From Sordaria brevicollis (taxonomy: Eukaryota; Ascomycota; Sordariomycetes; Sordariales; Sordariaceae), in assembly GCA_033439795.1 (NCBI GenBank), contig JAUTDP010000009.1:2790001-2854000 (forward strand): DNA of 64,000 bases, given 5' to 3'. A program made the translations under genes and the position numbers. Below, in pieces: positions 22,150 through 33,000 of this stretch; the first letter of the stretch is position 1; each line of letters starts with the position of its first letter. The notes below the pieces were generated by a model, which did not search any database, was not told the origin of the DNA, and saw only the letters and a program-made list of their open reading frames with translations.

Positions 22150-25100
22150 AATTTACTTAAAAATACCCTATAATCCTTTAAGAATTTTATACTTCTATCC
22201 TTAATATAATAATATTTCCCTAGAATTTTTTATTTATTACGTTAATTTTTAAATAAATTGTAAAGTCTCCTATCTAATCTATTTATAATTTCTTTATCCT
22301 TTAATTCCTCCTAATCCTTATCTTTTAAATTTATTACCCTTTTAAATATCCTTATTATAATAAACGCGCTCGTAATTTTTAATAATTTAATTAGTAGTTA
22401 CTAGAATTCTACGAATTTTAATTATTTTATCGATACGTAATAATTTATAGGCCCGAAATTCTTCGTAAGGCCGTCGGCGATTTATTCTTTAGTCGGGATA
22501 TAAATAATATTAATAAATTTCCTTTTTTATATTTAACGTAATTAATATTTATAAATATCTACGTATTTCAATTTGGTTATTAAATATATACTTTCCTTAA
22601 TAACGAAACGGATCGTTTATTTATTATCGCAATTTATAAGTATAGTTTCTTAGTCGAATTTTACCGTTAATTTATTAAATAAATAGCGGGCGTAAATAGC
22701 CTCTTTAACGCTTTAATTTAAAAATAGTAATTTTACCTCCGTAAAAGAGGTAATTACTGTATTTTATTTATTAATTCGCTAATTTACAATCGCGCTTAAA
22801 AGTTTTAAAATAAACGTTTAAGAATTTTTATAATTAAAGGAATTATTTATAAAAGAGGAATTAATTATTACGTAAAAATTTTAACGATTTAATCTACTTA
22901 ATTAGAAAGCGTAAATTTAAATTAATAATAAATATAAAAGGATATAATTTATAACTTTATAATATATTGGATTAAAGTTCGAATTAAAACGAATTAATTT
23001 AGAAATAGGGAAAATAACGTTTAAGCGCGTAATAATAACGATATAAAGGATAGAGCCAATTTTAACCTAATAAATAGTAATTTCGTATAATAGTACTTTA
23101 TCTTCGTAAAGGATTAATTCCTCCTTAATTATAGGGGTCTAGAAAAATCTCTTTATCCTTTTAATTTTATTTATAATTTTATTAATATAATCGCACTATA
23201 ATAATTAAATTAGCCGTTTCTTACAATTACGAATAATTTTAATTCTTGAGAATTATTTCAACTCCTCTCCGCCAATTAATTAATATTTCTTCTTAAGGGT
23301 AATAATTACCCCCTTAATTATAGCCACTTCTTTATCCCTATTTAAATAAGCGATTATAATATTATTAATATAGAAGAAGAGGAATATATTATCTTTAATT
23401 AAAATATTAGGCTTAAAACGGATAAAGGATATATTTATAATTATAAAAGTTTTAATAAATTCCTATTACTATAAAAATAATAATTTACATAATTTATATA
23501 ACGCTTAAAGTAATCGGATTATTTAACCTTTTTTTTAATACCTAAGAGGAGTTCGTATATAAATTAATTTATTTAATAGGGTATTAATAAAGGTATTCTT
23601 AACGTTATATTAAATTAAATCCAAATTAAAATAAATTATAATTATTATAAAAATATAAAAAAATTTAATTATTAGCGTAATTATATAGGTTTTGCGAATT
23701 CTATCCTTCATTTATTAATCTCTTTATATTATTAAATAAATTTTATACTTCTAGAATTTACCGTTTTAATTAAAATTATAAATATAAATTTATCGCGACC
23801 CTAAAATCTCCTTCCTATTTATATCCCTAATACCTACCTATTTTTAAAATTTTATTTTATTATATTTAATTAAATACTCTTTCTTTACAATTTTAAATAA
23901 TTCTTTTATAGGATAAAGGTTAAACGCTTAATAATATTCTAAAAATAATAAGAAATTAAATCGATAAAGGGTTTTTAAGAATTTTTATTTCTATAACCGG
24001 TCGACCTTCTCCCTTATTAATTTTAATTTGGGGTTATAATTAAAATTAATTTCGATACTCTTTTCTCGTATTTCTTTTTAGAAATTTTAATCGACGATTT
24101 AATTTCCCTAAAAATTTATAGGACGGTTACCCAATCCGGTTAAAAAAGATATAATTTAATTAAAATATTAATTTATAATTAATTATAAATCCTTATTAGA
24201 TTTTAAAAATTTATTAATTAAGAATAATACTAATATTTTATTTAAAGCTAAGGATATAAAATAATACCTTTCATCCTTTAAATTTATAACCGTATTCTTA
24301 AAGTTAATAATTAATTATAAAAGTATTAGAACTAATTTCTCTAAAAATTCGGTTAAAGTTTCCAACCCCTATATTTATAATAGGAATTAGCTTATTAATT
24401 CGTAGTATTAATCTAATAGGATTTAACCTATTTATATTTAGTATTAATCCTTTAATAATTCTACAATCGCCTCCTCCTTTTATCTCCCCTCCTTTAAAAT
24501 ATTAATTATATCGATCGCTTTACTCGTATTAATTGGGAAATTTATAATTATAAAATTAAATATTAGGAGAATTTGTAATAATTTTAATTAATTTATTTCG
24601 GCGGTATTTATATTATAAAGGGATTTTAATTATATAATTAACTCTTTAAAGGAAATTTATAGGGATTTATAAATTTCTTCAATTTTACCCGGAAATACCT
24701 CGTTTTTATTAAATACAACGTTTCGTATTATTATAATTTAATTAGTATAGGGGTTTTAAACCCTATATTAATTCATTAATTAATAATCGATTAAATACCT
24801 AATCTACGTACGTTTTTTGAATTTTCTAATCTTTTCTTTATTATTTATAATAGCGGTAATAAAAATAAAAGCCTTATAATTATAAACCTTTAAATATATA
24901 ATTATAGGGGAGGGATTTATTAATAATATATTACCGTTTTTAAAATTATAGTACGATTCGAATTTCTCTTTAAAAGCCTTCTAATAATAATCTACTTTAA
25001 GCGTTAAATTATAGAAATACGCAATTACACGTATAATTTCTAATTAGAATACTTCGGGTAAATTTATATTTATATATATTAACGCCGCTTTAATTTTAAT

Positions 25101-26550
25101 TATACCCCTTAAATATTTTACGCCGCTATTTTACATTTATATATAAAGTATAAAGGGCTCGATTATAATATTACGTTTAATTAATTACGTTATAATCTTT
25201 CGATTATTATTTATTTCGTTATTATATTCTATAATACGAAGAAGGATTTTATATTAGGTTTATAAGCCTATAAAAAGGTTTTAGAAATATATTAATATAA
25301 AATCGGCTTTTCGGTTATTTAAATAATATATTTAAATATATTTAAACTATCGATTTATAATTACTATTAAATTTAAATATTCTTTACTTCGTATTTTAAT
25401 TTTATTATAAGAGAAGAAATCGATAGTAAAGCGTAATTTTAAACCTTTTAAATAATTGTAAAATTCTTTACGTATTTAACGCTTCAATTTAATTATAATA
25501 TATAGTTCGTAATATATTAAATTTAGACTTTTAAATTGAATTCTATAAATTTATTTAATTAGTTTAATAAATGTATTTAATTTTAGGTAATTAAATCGAA
25601 GGTATTAGCAGAGGGTTACGCCTTTTTATAGTTTCTATTAAGAATAATTAAAAGTAATTCGTATTATAAAAGAAAATTCGTTAATATTATTTTTTAATAA
25701 AAAGACGTATTCTAATATAAATTATTTATTAATAGAATATACGTAATAAATTAAGGAATTTATAAAATTAGAACGTAAATACCCGTTTTTATAATCCTAA
25801 AAAATATAATTATCTTCGAATTATTTTAAAGAAATAAGGTTATAAATTATATTCGGTATTAAGGCGACGCTAGGGAGGATTAATTCCTTTAATCTTATAT
25901 TATTTTAAACCCTAATTATTATAGTACTATACCCTTTAATAAGGATATAATTATTATTAGCCTATATATAATCGCTTATATTTATAAGGGAAAGGTTTAT
26001 AATCGATTAATTTTATTAAAGATATAAATTATCGTACTTAAATCGAGAATTATAAAATCTCTTAATAGGTATATAGCGTAATAATCCGTAAATATTAAGA
26101 AATTATTCTTATTTATTAAGCGATTATAGAATTACTTTTAATTAAATTTATTTTCCCTTTATTTACGTAATTGGAGAATAGCCTCTTTAAACTTCTTATC
26201 ATTCTTTATATTAGCGGTAATATATTTCTTAATATCTTCGTTTACTATCTAACCTTCGAAAATAATTTATAAATATATATAATAATATAATTTAATTTCG
26301 TAATCGAATTAATTATAAAATCTATAAATAAAACGTTTTATTTTACGAATTTATTAAAGAAGGGAAGAAGCGCGTCTTTTATTAATAAATTTAGAAGACG
26401 TATTTTTCTTACCTCCCTTCTTCTTTATTAAAATTATAATTTCTCCCCACCCCTTTTTAATATCCGTATTAAAATTTTCCTCGTTATTAGAAGCGTCCTC
26501 CTTAATAGACTTTCCGCTTAATATAATTATAAATACCGTACTTTTTAATA
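22150..26550 (-). pseudogene. Copia gag-pol remnant
   Basis: On the minus strand at about 23330-23400 the text reads DNIFLFFYINNIIIAYLNRD, the Copia RT motif C with Y-x-D-D changed to YINN. Just upstream (about 23400-23530) ALYKLCKLLFL corresponds to the conserved Copia A-L-Y-G-L-R-x-S-P stretch. Stops are frequent and sit at former Gln, Trp and Arg codons. Gag and integrase parts to the right are too degraded to delimit. Confidence 0.7.
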
Positions 26551-26619
26551 AGGGGGCTAACCAACCTTTACCCTAAATAGAATTTACTATTATTATTTTA
26601 CGAAAATTTTTAATAATAA

Positions 26620-27057
26620 GAGAACTTCTATCTGCACGGGGTAAAAACTCTATCTGCACGGGGAAAAAAATTACCAAGTTCAACCCCAATTTTCAATATA
26701 ATAATTAGACTTTTAGTATATGAAAAGTATACCAGAATTTTGAAGGATTTTTACTCTTTTTAATGGTACCCCCTTGAGGCCGTAGCTAACCGGGAAAGTA
26801 GCCTGGTATTATTCTAAACTTTGAAGGTAAAAGAAAAATATTGGAAAATAAAATCAGAAAAATAAAGGAAATTTTGGAACTTTATCAATTTTGGCGCGGG
26901 AAACTTGGTTGTGGTACCAGAAAATCCGCAAAATTCTACGAAAAATTCCAATATTATCATTGCACCAAAAACCGGTCTTTGCGTTGAGATATTCTCGAAA
27001 AACAAAAAATGTTCCCCGTGCAGATAGAGTTTTTACCCCGTGCAGATAGCGTTTCTC
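26620..27057. mobile_element. Inverted-repeat element with doubled terminal motif, not RIP-mutated
   Basis: The left end has CTATCTGCACGGGG twice in tandem, separated by TAAAAACT. The right end has the inverse of the same double motif. Tips are GAGAAC/GAGAAA. The 438-bp element has normal base composition while the Copia element around it is fully mutated. No coding capacity is evident; a 63-codon ORF inside is accidental. Flanks are AT-rich (AATAATA), so the target duplication cannot be defined. Confidence 0.8.
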
Positions 27058-27880
27058 AATAATAATATAAAATTTTATCTCTATATAATTATTTTTTCTA
27101 ATTCTTTATTATATTAAAGCTAGTACGTATTTATTTATAAAGAGAAAAGACTTCCTTTAATTATATAATTAAATTCTATAAACCAAATATTTAAATTATT
27201 AAATTTAAAGACCTTATAAGTTTCGTATAAAATTATAATTTATTCCTAATAAAACGATTAAATAATTTAGTCTTTAATAATACGGCTTAGGTATAAAATA
27301 GAGATTAATTAAATTTTAATTTATTTTTTAACTTTTCAATCGTTAAAATATATAACTTTAGTAAAATTATTATACTATTCGTAAATATTAAAGCGTTTAA
27401 TAAAATTAATTTCGCAATATAAATCTCTAACGGTTTCGGTTATTTATAAATTTAATTAAGTTTTTTTAATCCCTAAATTAGAAATTACTTTCAAATTTAT
27501 ACGCTAATCGTTTTTTTCAATTATATAATCGCGATAATCGCGTTTATAATAAAAGCCGTACTTAATTATAATATTAAATAGCTCTTTAAAACGAGCCTTT
27601 TTCTTAACGGCGGTCTTTCTTTTAGATTCTTAGCCAATATAATTGAAAATATTAGGTTTAAAGGGTTTCATTAATTAAGGCTAGCGATCTATAGGATTAA
27701 TATATTCCTATAGGCCTAAGTTTTAAACTTAAGAAATAAAGGCATTTTCCTAAATAAGCCAATCTTTAAAGGAATTAAAACGAATATTATTAATCTTCGA
27801 AGATATTATTATTATTATTAATTTCGTTATTATTAACGTTATTAATGCTGTAATTTAGGCGAATCGATGAAATTCTTAAT

Positions 27881-28061
27881 TATTATAATAGTAATAGTAT
27901 TGGGGGAGTAAAGAAGGCTTGATTGTGTGTAATTGTGTAAGACTCTGTAGACGTGCAGATCTCTGGTTACTGTATAAAAATCCCTCAGATTCTAGACCTC
28001 GGTTATTTAGGTCACGTGCACTCCTGTTATCCCTAAAGACCAGCCACCCAGTATTGTGACA
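27881..28061 (-). repeat. Copia LTR (5' LTR by coding strand)
   Basis: 181 bp. It is less mutated than the left copy over most of its length (for example GTGCAGATCTCTGG against GTACAGATCTCTAG) and ends GTATTGTGACA before CCTGC. Confidence 0.9.
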
Positions 28062-28758
28062 CCTGCGCTCCGGTGGGTGTGGGGCCGTTCTTGGCGCTCT
28101 ACTTCCAAGTAGGTTCCCCGGCCTCCAAGGGGGCAATTCGGAATGTTGATCTCCTTATGAAGGGACTTTGTGAATTCATCAAACTTGCACCCGGATTTCT
28201 TGACAACATCAATACCTTCTATTTACCGGCGCTTCGATCTTTCCGAGTTATGTTCGACTCACAACAACAGAAACCGGAATACGAGAAATCCAGTCCGTAG
28301 TGGACACGTAACGCCACGATACGTCTTGGTGCCTGACAACTTTCTTTGGCCAGTCACCTAAGTAAGTAAGTGAGCCATGAATCCGTCCCAGCTTTACGCT
28401 GTTAGTTTGCTACCCTGAACAGATTTCTTTGTGCCTGCCGGTGCCCACTATTCTCACCCCCTTGAGGTTTCCACATGACAGGTTCTCCGTTGGCTTTCTT
28501 CATCGCGGGGCATACCTTCTGATCTTGTTTTTGGTCTTCATCTATCGTCACAACAAGAGGTCAAGAGGTCTTTCGTCCATCCTTCCTTCCGGTCGAAAAT
28601 TAGCGTACCTAGAGGTACCTCGTCAACACACGAGAACGCGTTCTTCTCGTGGTCCAAGAAAGAAGCCGCGTCCTGAAAGGCGTCAGTGTCCATGGCTGGA
28701 TGCCACAGTTTAGATGATCGATAAAGCTGACAATAGTATTCGTTCTTGTATAGTCACC
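28062..28758. other. Upstream flank of RNase H-like paralog 2, no confident gene
   Basis: GC-normal. A plus frame from 28073 (FLALYFQVGSPASKGAIRN) to about 28300 is open, but the Copia insertion separates it from anything upstream and no family is recognisable. Confidence 0.35.
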
Positions 28759-30054
28759 ATGCCTGAAAGCCAGCCTAAACGCAACTTTCCCAGCAGCATA
28801 AGCCCGTCGCCCCGCTCAGGCGGGCATGTTGACAAGAGGTCGAGGTTAAACGATGCGGTCATCGACCTGACTGGCGACTCCGAAGACGACAAGGTTGGGG
28901 TAGCGCCGGTCGCTTTGCGCCAGCATCCCTCGCGCGCGCTTGCCTTGCGCCCGCCTCCCTTTCCGCTGTCTGTCTGGCCGCCACCCGCCCAAAATTTGCA
29001 GCCTCCCGTCGCTGAAGTTGAGGAAGAACCACATGGCCCGAATGCCCAAGATCGTTTGCGCGTGCCTGCGCATCAAACCGCGCAACCCCCTCCAGAACCC
29101 CATATCCCAGCGCGAATAAGAACCCCCTCGCCTCCCCCGCAGGCCATCGAAATCGTCGACCTCACCAACGACAGCGACGCCGAACAGCGGCGGCGATCCC
29201 CTCGCTCGCCCACCCCCTCTTTCGACTACCGCATCACGCTTTGGGCCCAAGAAACGCGCCAATTCGAGGGTAAACTAATCATGGACGAGCCTGAGCAAGC
29301 CCGTCTTGCTGCTGAAGAAGCCTGCCGGTGTCCTCTTTGGCTCAACGACAACGACAACAACAACAACAACCACAGTATCCCGCGCATCATCATCTTCTGC
29401 GACGGCTCCAGCAACCAAAAAGCGGGCATGAAGCGCAAGGGTACCAAGGGCGGTTACGGTGTCGTGTTCCGAAACCCATGGACTTCCGAAGAAGATAGAG
29501 GTAGACGGCGGCGGCAGCAGCAGGGAAGGGCACGGGCACGGGCAGCAGGGTTCGAAGTCCGCTCCTGGTCCTTCGAAAAGATGTTTTCCAGCGGCCAGGC
29601 GGAGCTGGCTGCTATTGCGCAGTCGATCGACACTGCTTTGCGGTTGCGGGAGAAGCATCCCGGTGCTGCAAAGTTTGAGGTGCGCATCTTTACGGATTCG
29701 CAGGAGTGTTGGCATCGCCTGGATAGGGGGCTGAACCAGAACCCTGGACGGTTCTCGTTTAGACATACGGAGCCGATTCTTCGCGCGGCGATATGGTTGT
29801 CGCATCGGTTGAAGATTATGGGCGGTGAGCTGGAGGTGCGGTGGAATCCGCGGAGGTGTGCAGACGGTGCTAGGCTGGCGGATGATGCGGCGGGTGTGCA
29901 TTCTCGTGGTGTCGATCCTGGGGCTTTTAACGAGCGGCATGTCCGGTTGTTTGAAAGGGATGGGATTTTGAGTATGGTGCATGAGGAGATTAGCGCTGTG
30001 GTGAGGGAACGGGCGAATCCGCCTCCTGTTGTGCCGTTGCCGGATTGGTTTTGA
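28759..30054 (+). CDS. RNase H-like domain protein with two SUMO-interacting motifs (paralog 2)
   Basis: 431 aa from ATG 28759, chosen because of the CACC-ATG context; the frame is open to an earlier Met at 28714. Residues about 33-44 read AVIDLTGDSEDD and 130-140 IEIVDLTNDSD, both textbook SUMO-interacting motifs (hydrophobic core next to acids). The family motif SFDYRITLWAQETRQF is at about 154-169. RNase H domain: IIIFCDGSS with D215, QAELAAIAQSI with E282, VRIFTDS with D313, RLADDAAG with D375. An Asn/Asp-rich stretch (about 196-205) and an Arg-rich insert (about 247-262) sit in loops. The tail RDGILSMVHEEI is present. It ends at TGA 30052-30054. No intron is needed. It is probably nuclear; the substrate is unknown. 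Confidence 0.87.
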   Translation: MPESQPKRNFPSSISPSPRSGGHVDKRSRLNDAVIDLTGDSEDDKVGVAPVALRQHPSRALALRPPPFPLSVWPPPAQNLQPPVAEVEEEPHGPNAQDRLRVPAHQTAQPPPEPHIPARIRTPSPPPQAIEIVDLTNDSDAEQRRRSPRSPTPSFDYRITLWAQETRQFEGKLIMDEPEQARLAAEEACRCPLWLNDNDNNNNNHSIPRIIIFCDGSSNQKAGMKRKGTKGGYGVVFRNPWTSEEDRGRRRRQQQGRARARAAGFEVRSWSFEKMFSSGQAELAAIAQSIDTALRLREKHPGAAKFEVRIFTDSQECWHRLDRGLNQNPGRFSFRHTEPILRAAIWLSHRLKIMGGELEVRWNPRRCADGARLADDAAGVHSRGVDPGAFNERHVRLFERDGILSMVHEEISAVVRERANPPPVVPLPDWF

Positions 30055-30192
30055 GTGAATGGGATAAAGAAGGGATATTCGGGTTTGCACTTGTAGCTGT
30101 GGTGTTCGTGGTGCTTGGTCGTTTGTCCTTGTATAGGTAATGTTTAAAGCTCCCTCCTCGTTCTTTTCGCGCTTCTGTCACCGCCATCATCC

Positions 30193-30549
30193 CAGCGCCA
30201 GAAACAAGTCAAGTCGGGACTTCGACTTGCTTGAACTTAATTGAGTGGGTCAAGTCAACGCCCAGACTTGCTTGAACTTGACTTGAATTGCTGGCTTGAC
30301 GAGACTTGCCAAGAAAAATATTTAATAGTATAATTTTGCGGGGTACTTTATATTTAGTGTTTGAGGCATCGGGTGGATTAATTTTCGAGGGTATATACTA
30401 CCTATAACCCTAACCCTAGGATAGTCAAGTTTCCTCAAGTCTGGATAACGACTTGACTTGATCAATTCAAGTCGGGACCTCGACTTGCTTGCTTGCTTGC
30501 TTGAACTTGATTGAACTTAACCAGTGAACTTGACTTGTTTCTGGCGCTG
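30193..30549. mobile_element. hAT-type MITE, 357 bp
   Basis: TIRs CAGCGCCAGAAACAAGTCAA on both ends (right end on the minus strand), with an 8-bp target duplication CATCATCC at 30185-30192 and 30550-30557. A CAG-type tip with 8-bp duplication fits the hAT superfamily. Subterminal regions are full of CAAGTC/GACTTG motifs in both orientations, and a CTTG run occurs near 30485-30500. A CCCTAACCCTA string occurs near 30406-30418. No transposase. Not RIP-mutated. Confidence 0.88.
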
Positions 30550-30811
30550 CATCATCCACCTCTTCGTCTTCATCTTCAATCTTCCAGCAGAACCCTGGAG
30601 CAGGCCATGGTCTGCCAAGGCCCTCTCCTAGAGTAGGAACATTCCACTCAGGGAACTCGTCTAAAGTGGGCAATCGTGACTCACTCTCATGTCTCCGGTT
30701 TTCGTCAAAGTATGATGGCATCTTTTCGGTAGTAGGATCGGGAGTGTGTAGTATAGGCACTTCTTGTAGCCATACGAATCTCAGAGGAACCCTCGGGACC
30801 CGTCCGTCCAC
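30467..30811 (-). pseudogene. Coding region whose 3' end is replaced by the hAT MITE
   Basis: The minus-strand ORF reads PSYFDENRRHESESRLPTLD and later PAPGFCWKIEDEDEEVDD, then runs into the MITE and takes its last residues from it. Removing the MITE and one copy of CATCATCC joins EVDD to GGDRSAKRTRREL and a stop just beyond 30184. Upstream (30811-30960) the same frame stays coding-like (RWKEASCQEAEVE) but has a TAA near 30830, so the gene may already be broken or have an intron. I recognise no family. Confidence 0.45.
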
Positions 30812-30859
30812 AAAACGGGACCGGTGTTGTTACTCGCCAAAAAGGAGCGTGGCACGAGT

Positions 30860-31400
30860 GCCGTAGTCGTGCATTGCTTGCGTAGCTCTTTTCGAACGCG
30901 CTGGTTCAACCTCGGCTTCTTGACACGACGCTTCCTTCCAGCGGCAAAGGTCAAATGCGCGCGCGGGGGGGGTTAGTCTTGCGCCACGGATCTCCCCAAT
31001 GTCCTCGTCCAGCGGTAAAACTGAGAAGGAAAGAATGTAAACGAGAATTATAATTGTTGGTTATGCTAGCTTGTGGGCAAATACTGTTGCCTGATGTGCT
31101 ACTGCTGTAAAAGAAAGCACTTCATTTACAAGATTAATGTATCAAACGCTTATTTCCCTTCTCCGAGCACTAAGCCACATCTCCCGCTCAATATGCATCC
31201 ATAACTCCTGCTTGCCAGACTTGAAAGCAAAAGGTATCATGACTATGACCGACAAAACCCATCATGATTGAGCACAACACTTGTTCCACCATTCCAAAGT
31301 TAGAGCGCCTCCGCAGAAGAGAGCAAAAGAGAGAAGAAGACAACGAATATGTACCACTAAGTACTTTGTGGAAGAGCCATAACCATTGCTCCTTGAGCCT
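30860..31400. other. Intergenic or decayed upstream part of the 30467-30811 gene
   Basis: The minus strand has coding-like text at 30840-30960, after which a G9 run and mixed frames follow. No other gene is supported. Confidence 0.35.
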
Positions 31401-31410
31401 GCTGACGTAC

Positions 31411-33000
31411 CTAGTACCGTCTAAGAGTCCACTGGGAAGGCAGACCCGTGTACCCCGACATCCACGGGTGAAGGTCATTGCTTGCATCAGCTTGACACAA
31501 AGGACAACCGGGGCGATTGTGGGTGCTCGAGTCGGCATCGTTGTCTCCCTGCTCGCGTTCGACGGGATAAGCGGGTAGGGTTGATGAGTCGAAGTTGAAG
31601 GCATAATCCTCGCCGTTGAGGAATCCCTGAGTTGGGACTGGTACATCCTCCTGCACGTTTCCAGCCTTCTTCTCTGCCGAGAGGCGTTTCTTTAACTCTT
31701 TCTTAGCCATCAACTTGTACCACCACGCACGGCGAGATCGCGGTTGATTTGCAGGATCGTCTTCAGAATCGGACTCCAGGGGGATGAAGTCTCCTGTGGC
31801 TTGCATCGGAGTGTTGATCGCAACCTTTGGCGCCTGTTTTTGCCGTTTCGGATGAGGTAACGGCAGGGGCTCGTCGTCGGAATCAGAGTCGAGTAGTATG
31901 AAGTTCTTGGTGCTTCTCCTCTTCCTCTTCTGGCCCGTTTGCCTCTCCAAGTCGAAGGCCAGTCTTGGATCCTTTGCACGAATGGAACTCACCTCCGCAT
32001 GCAGCTTGTCGAGTAGACCATCCCTTTCATGATGCGGTAGGTATCCCTGGTTGAATAACTTTCCACACTGTGCATTTTTCCATAGACCAGCCATGTGGTC
32101 GGCCAACCTGTGCGCCAATGTGGTGTTCCGAGGGAGCCAGTGAAGTTCGACTGTGCAACCGCGGTCGGCGAGATAATGTGACTGCCAGATAACCAAGCGC
32201 ACGAAGGGCTCTGTACCAATATCCCGGTTGCGGTTGAAGAAGATCGCCCTGCCGTTGGTGGTGTCGCCGAGGACTAGGTCTCCATTTGCTATGCTCCTCT
32301 CGATGCGCACCAAGGCTGCGGTTGAATCCGTGAAGACCTTGACAACTGATCTTTCTGGCTGGTGCTGGTCAATTCGCTGGATAGCTTCCTCCAGTGATTG
32401 AGCAATTGCGGCTAACTCGACGTAGTTGGCTCCGTAGGTTTTGTGCGATAACCAGTGACGGATGGTGAAGTCGCCTACTTTGATGCCATCTTCCTCTCGT
32501 GAATCCTCGAAACCAGCTGTTGCGGCCTCGGAAGCGCCGGCAGCAACTGCTTTATCGGTGTCGTATGGGTCACGAAAGACCACGGCGTATCCGCCGTCTT
32601 TGTACGCACGTCGAGGCCTGTACGCACTTGAGCCGTCGCAGAAGAAGACAAACTGAGGCTGTCCATCGACCACAAGCGGGGATCTTTGCGCAGCTAGGGC
32701 AGTGGCGATGCTGTATGCCTGTCTATCGGTATTGCGGTCGATGAGACCTTTGAAACCCCGATTCTCGTCTTGCCAGAGCACCATTCGCTCGTCGGCAAGA
32801 GGCGAGGGAGACCTTCCTTCTGCGCGGCGATCTGGGTGAACGTAGGGACGGGGCTGTGTCGGAAGATCGTCAACGGAACGGTCTTGCTGCACATCATTAT
32901 GCTGTTTCTCGCTGATCATGGCAGCCGGACTTGCACCCGTCGCGGAGGCTTGTTCAGGATCCATGTCCTCGGACGCTGGTTCGCCCGGTAGTTCGGACAT
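31411..33000 (-). CDS. RNase H-like domain protein with C-terminal SIM-like repeats (paralog 3)
   Basis: 529 aa, one exon. N-terminal 65 residues are acidic and polar. The family motif LADERMVLWQDENRGF is at 68-83. RNase H domain: FVFFCDGSS with D122, GGYAVVFRDPY at 136-146, YVELAAIAQSL with E195, VKVFTDS with D225, RLADHMAG with D301. The family tail ERDGLLDKLHAEV is at 325-337. Beyond it a long C-terminal extension holds an NLS-like KRKRR at 358-362 and two similar blocks, NFILLDSDSDDE (366-377) and DFIPLESDSEDD (404-415), which look like SUMO-interacting motifs. The end has CPLC (a lone CxxC). Start chosen at the first Met after an upstream stop. Transcribed away from paralog 4. Confidence 0.87.
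   Translation of the reverse strand: MSELPGEPASEDMDPEQASATGASPAAMISEKQHNDVQQDRSVDDLPTQPRPYVHPDRRAEGRSPSPLADERMVLWQDENRGFKGLIDRNTDRQAYSIATALAAQRSPLVVDGQPQFVFFCDGSSAYRPRRAYKDGGYAVVFRDPYDTDKAVAAGASEAATAGFEDSREEDGIKVGDFTIRHWLSHKTYGANYVELAAIAQSLEEAIQRIDQHQPERSVVKVFTDSTAALVRIERSIANGDLVLGDTTNGRAIFFNRNRDIGTEPFVRLVIWQSHYLADRGCTVELHWLPRNTTLAHRLADHMAGLWKNAQCGKLFNQGYLPHHERDGLLDKLHAEVSSIRAKDPRLAFDLERQTGQKRKRRSTKNFILLDSDSDDEPLPLPHPKRQKQAPKVAINTPMQATGDFIPLESDSEDDPANQPRSRRAWWYKLMAKKELKKRLSAEKKAGNVQEDVPVPTQGFLNGEDYAFNFDSSTLPAYPVEREQGDNDADSSTHNRPGCPLCQADASNDLHPWMSGYTGLPSQWTLRRY

Larger units (their letters stand above)
21935..28061 (-). mobile_element. Copia (Ty1) LTR retrotransposon, RIP-degraded
   Basis: Direct repeats of exactly 181 bp bound it (21935-22115 and 27881-28061), flanked by CCTGC on both sides (21930-21934 and 28062-28066). 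Next to the left LTR, 22116 onward reads on the minus strand as a purine tract (TAAATTTAAGGGGGTG), placing the 3' end at the left and coding on the minus strand. Total 6.13 kb, or about 5.7 kb without the 438-bp insertion at 26620-27057, normal for Copia. Left and right LTRs differ mainly by transitions. It is clearly dead. Confidence 0.9.

Noticed and set aside
30406..30418. Telomere-like CCCTAACCCTA
   Set aside because: Only two units, inside a MITE; it is not evidence of a chromosome end.
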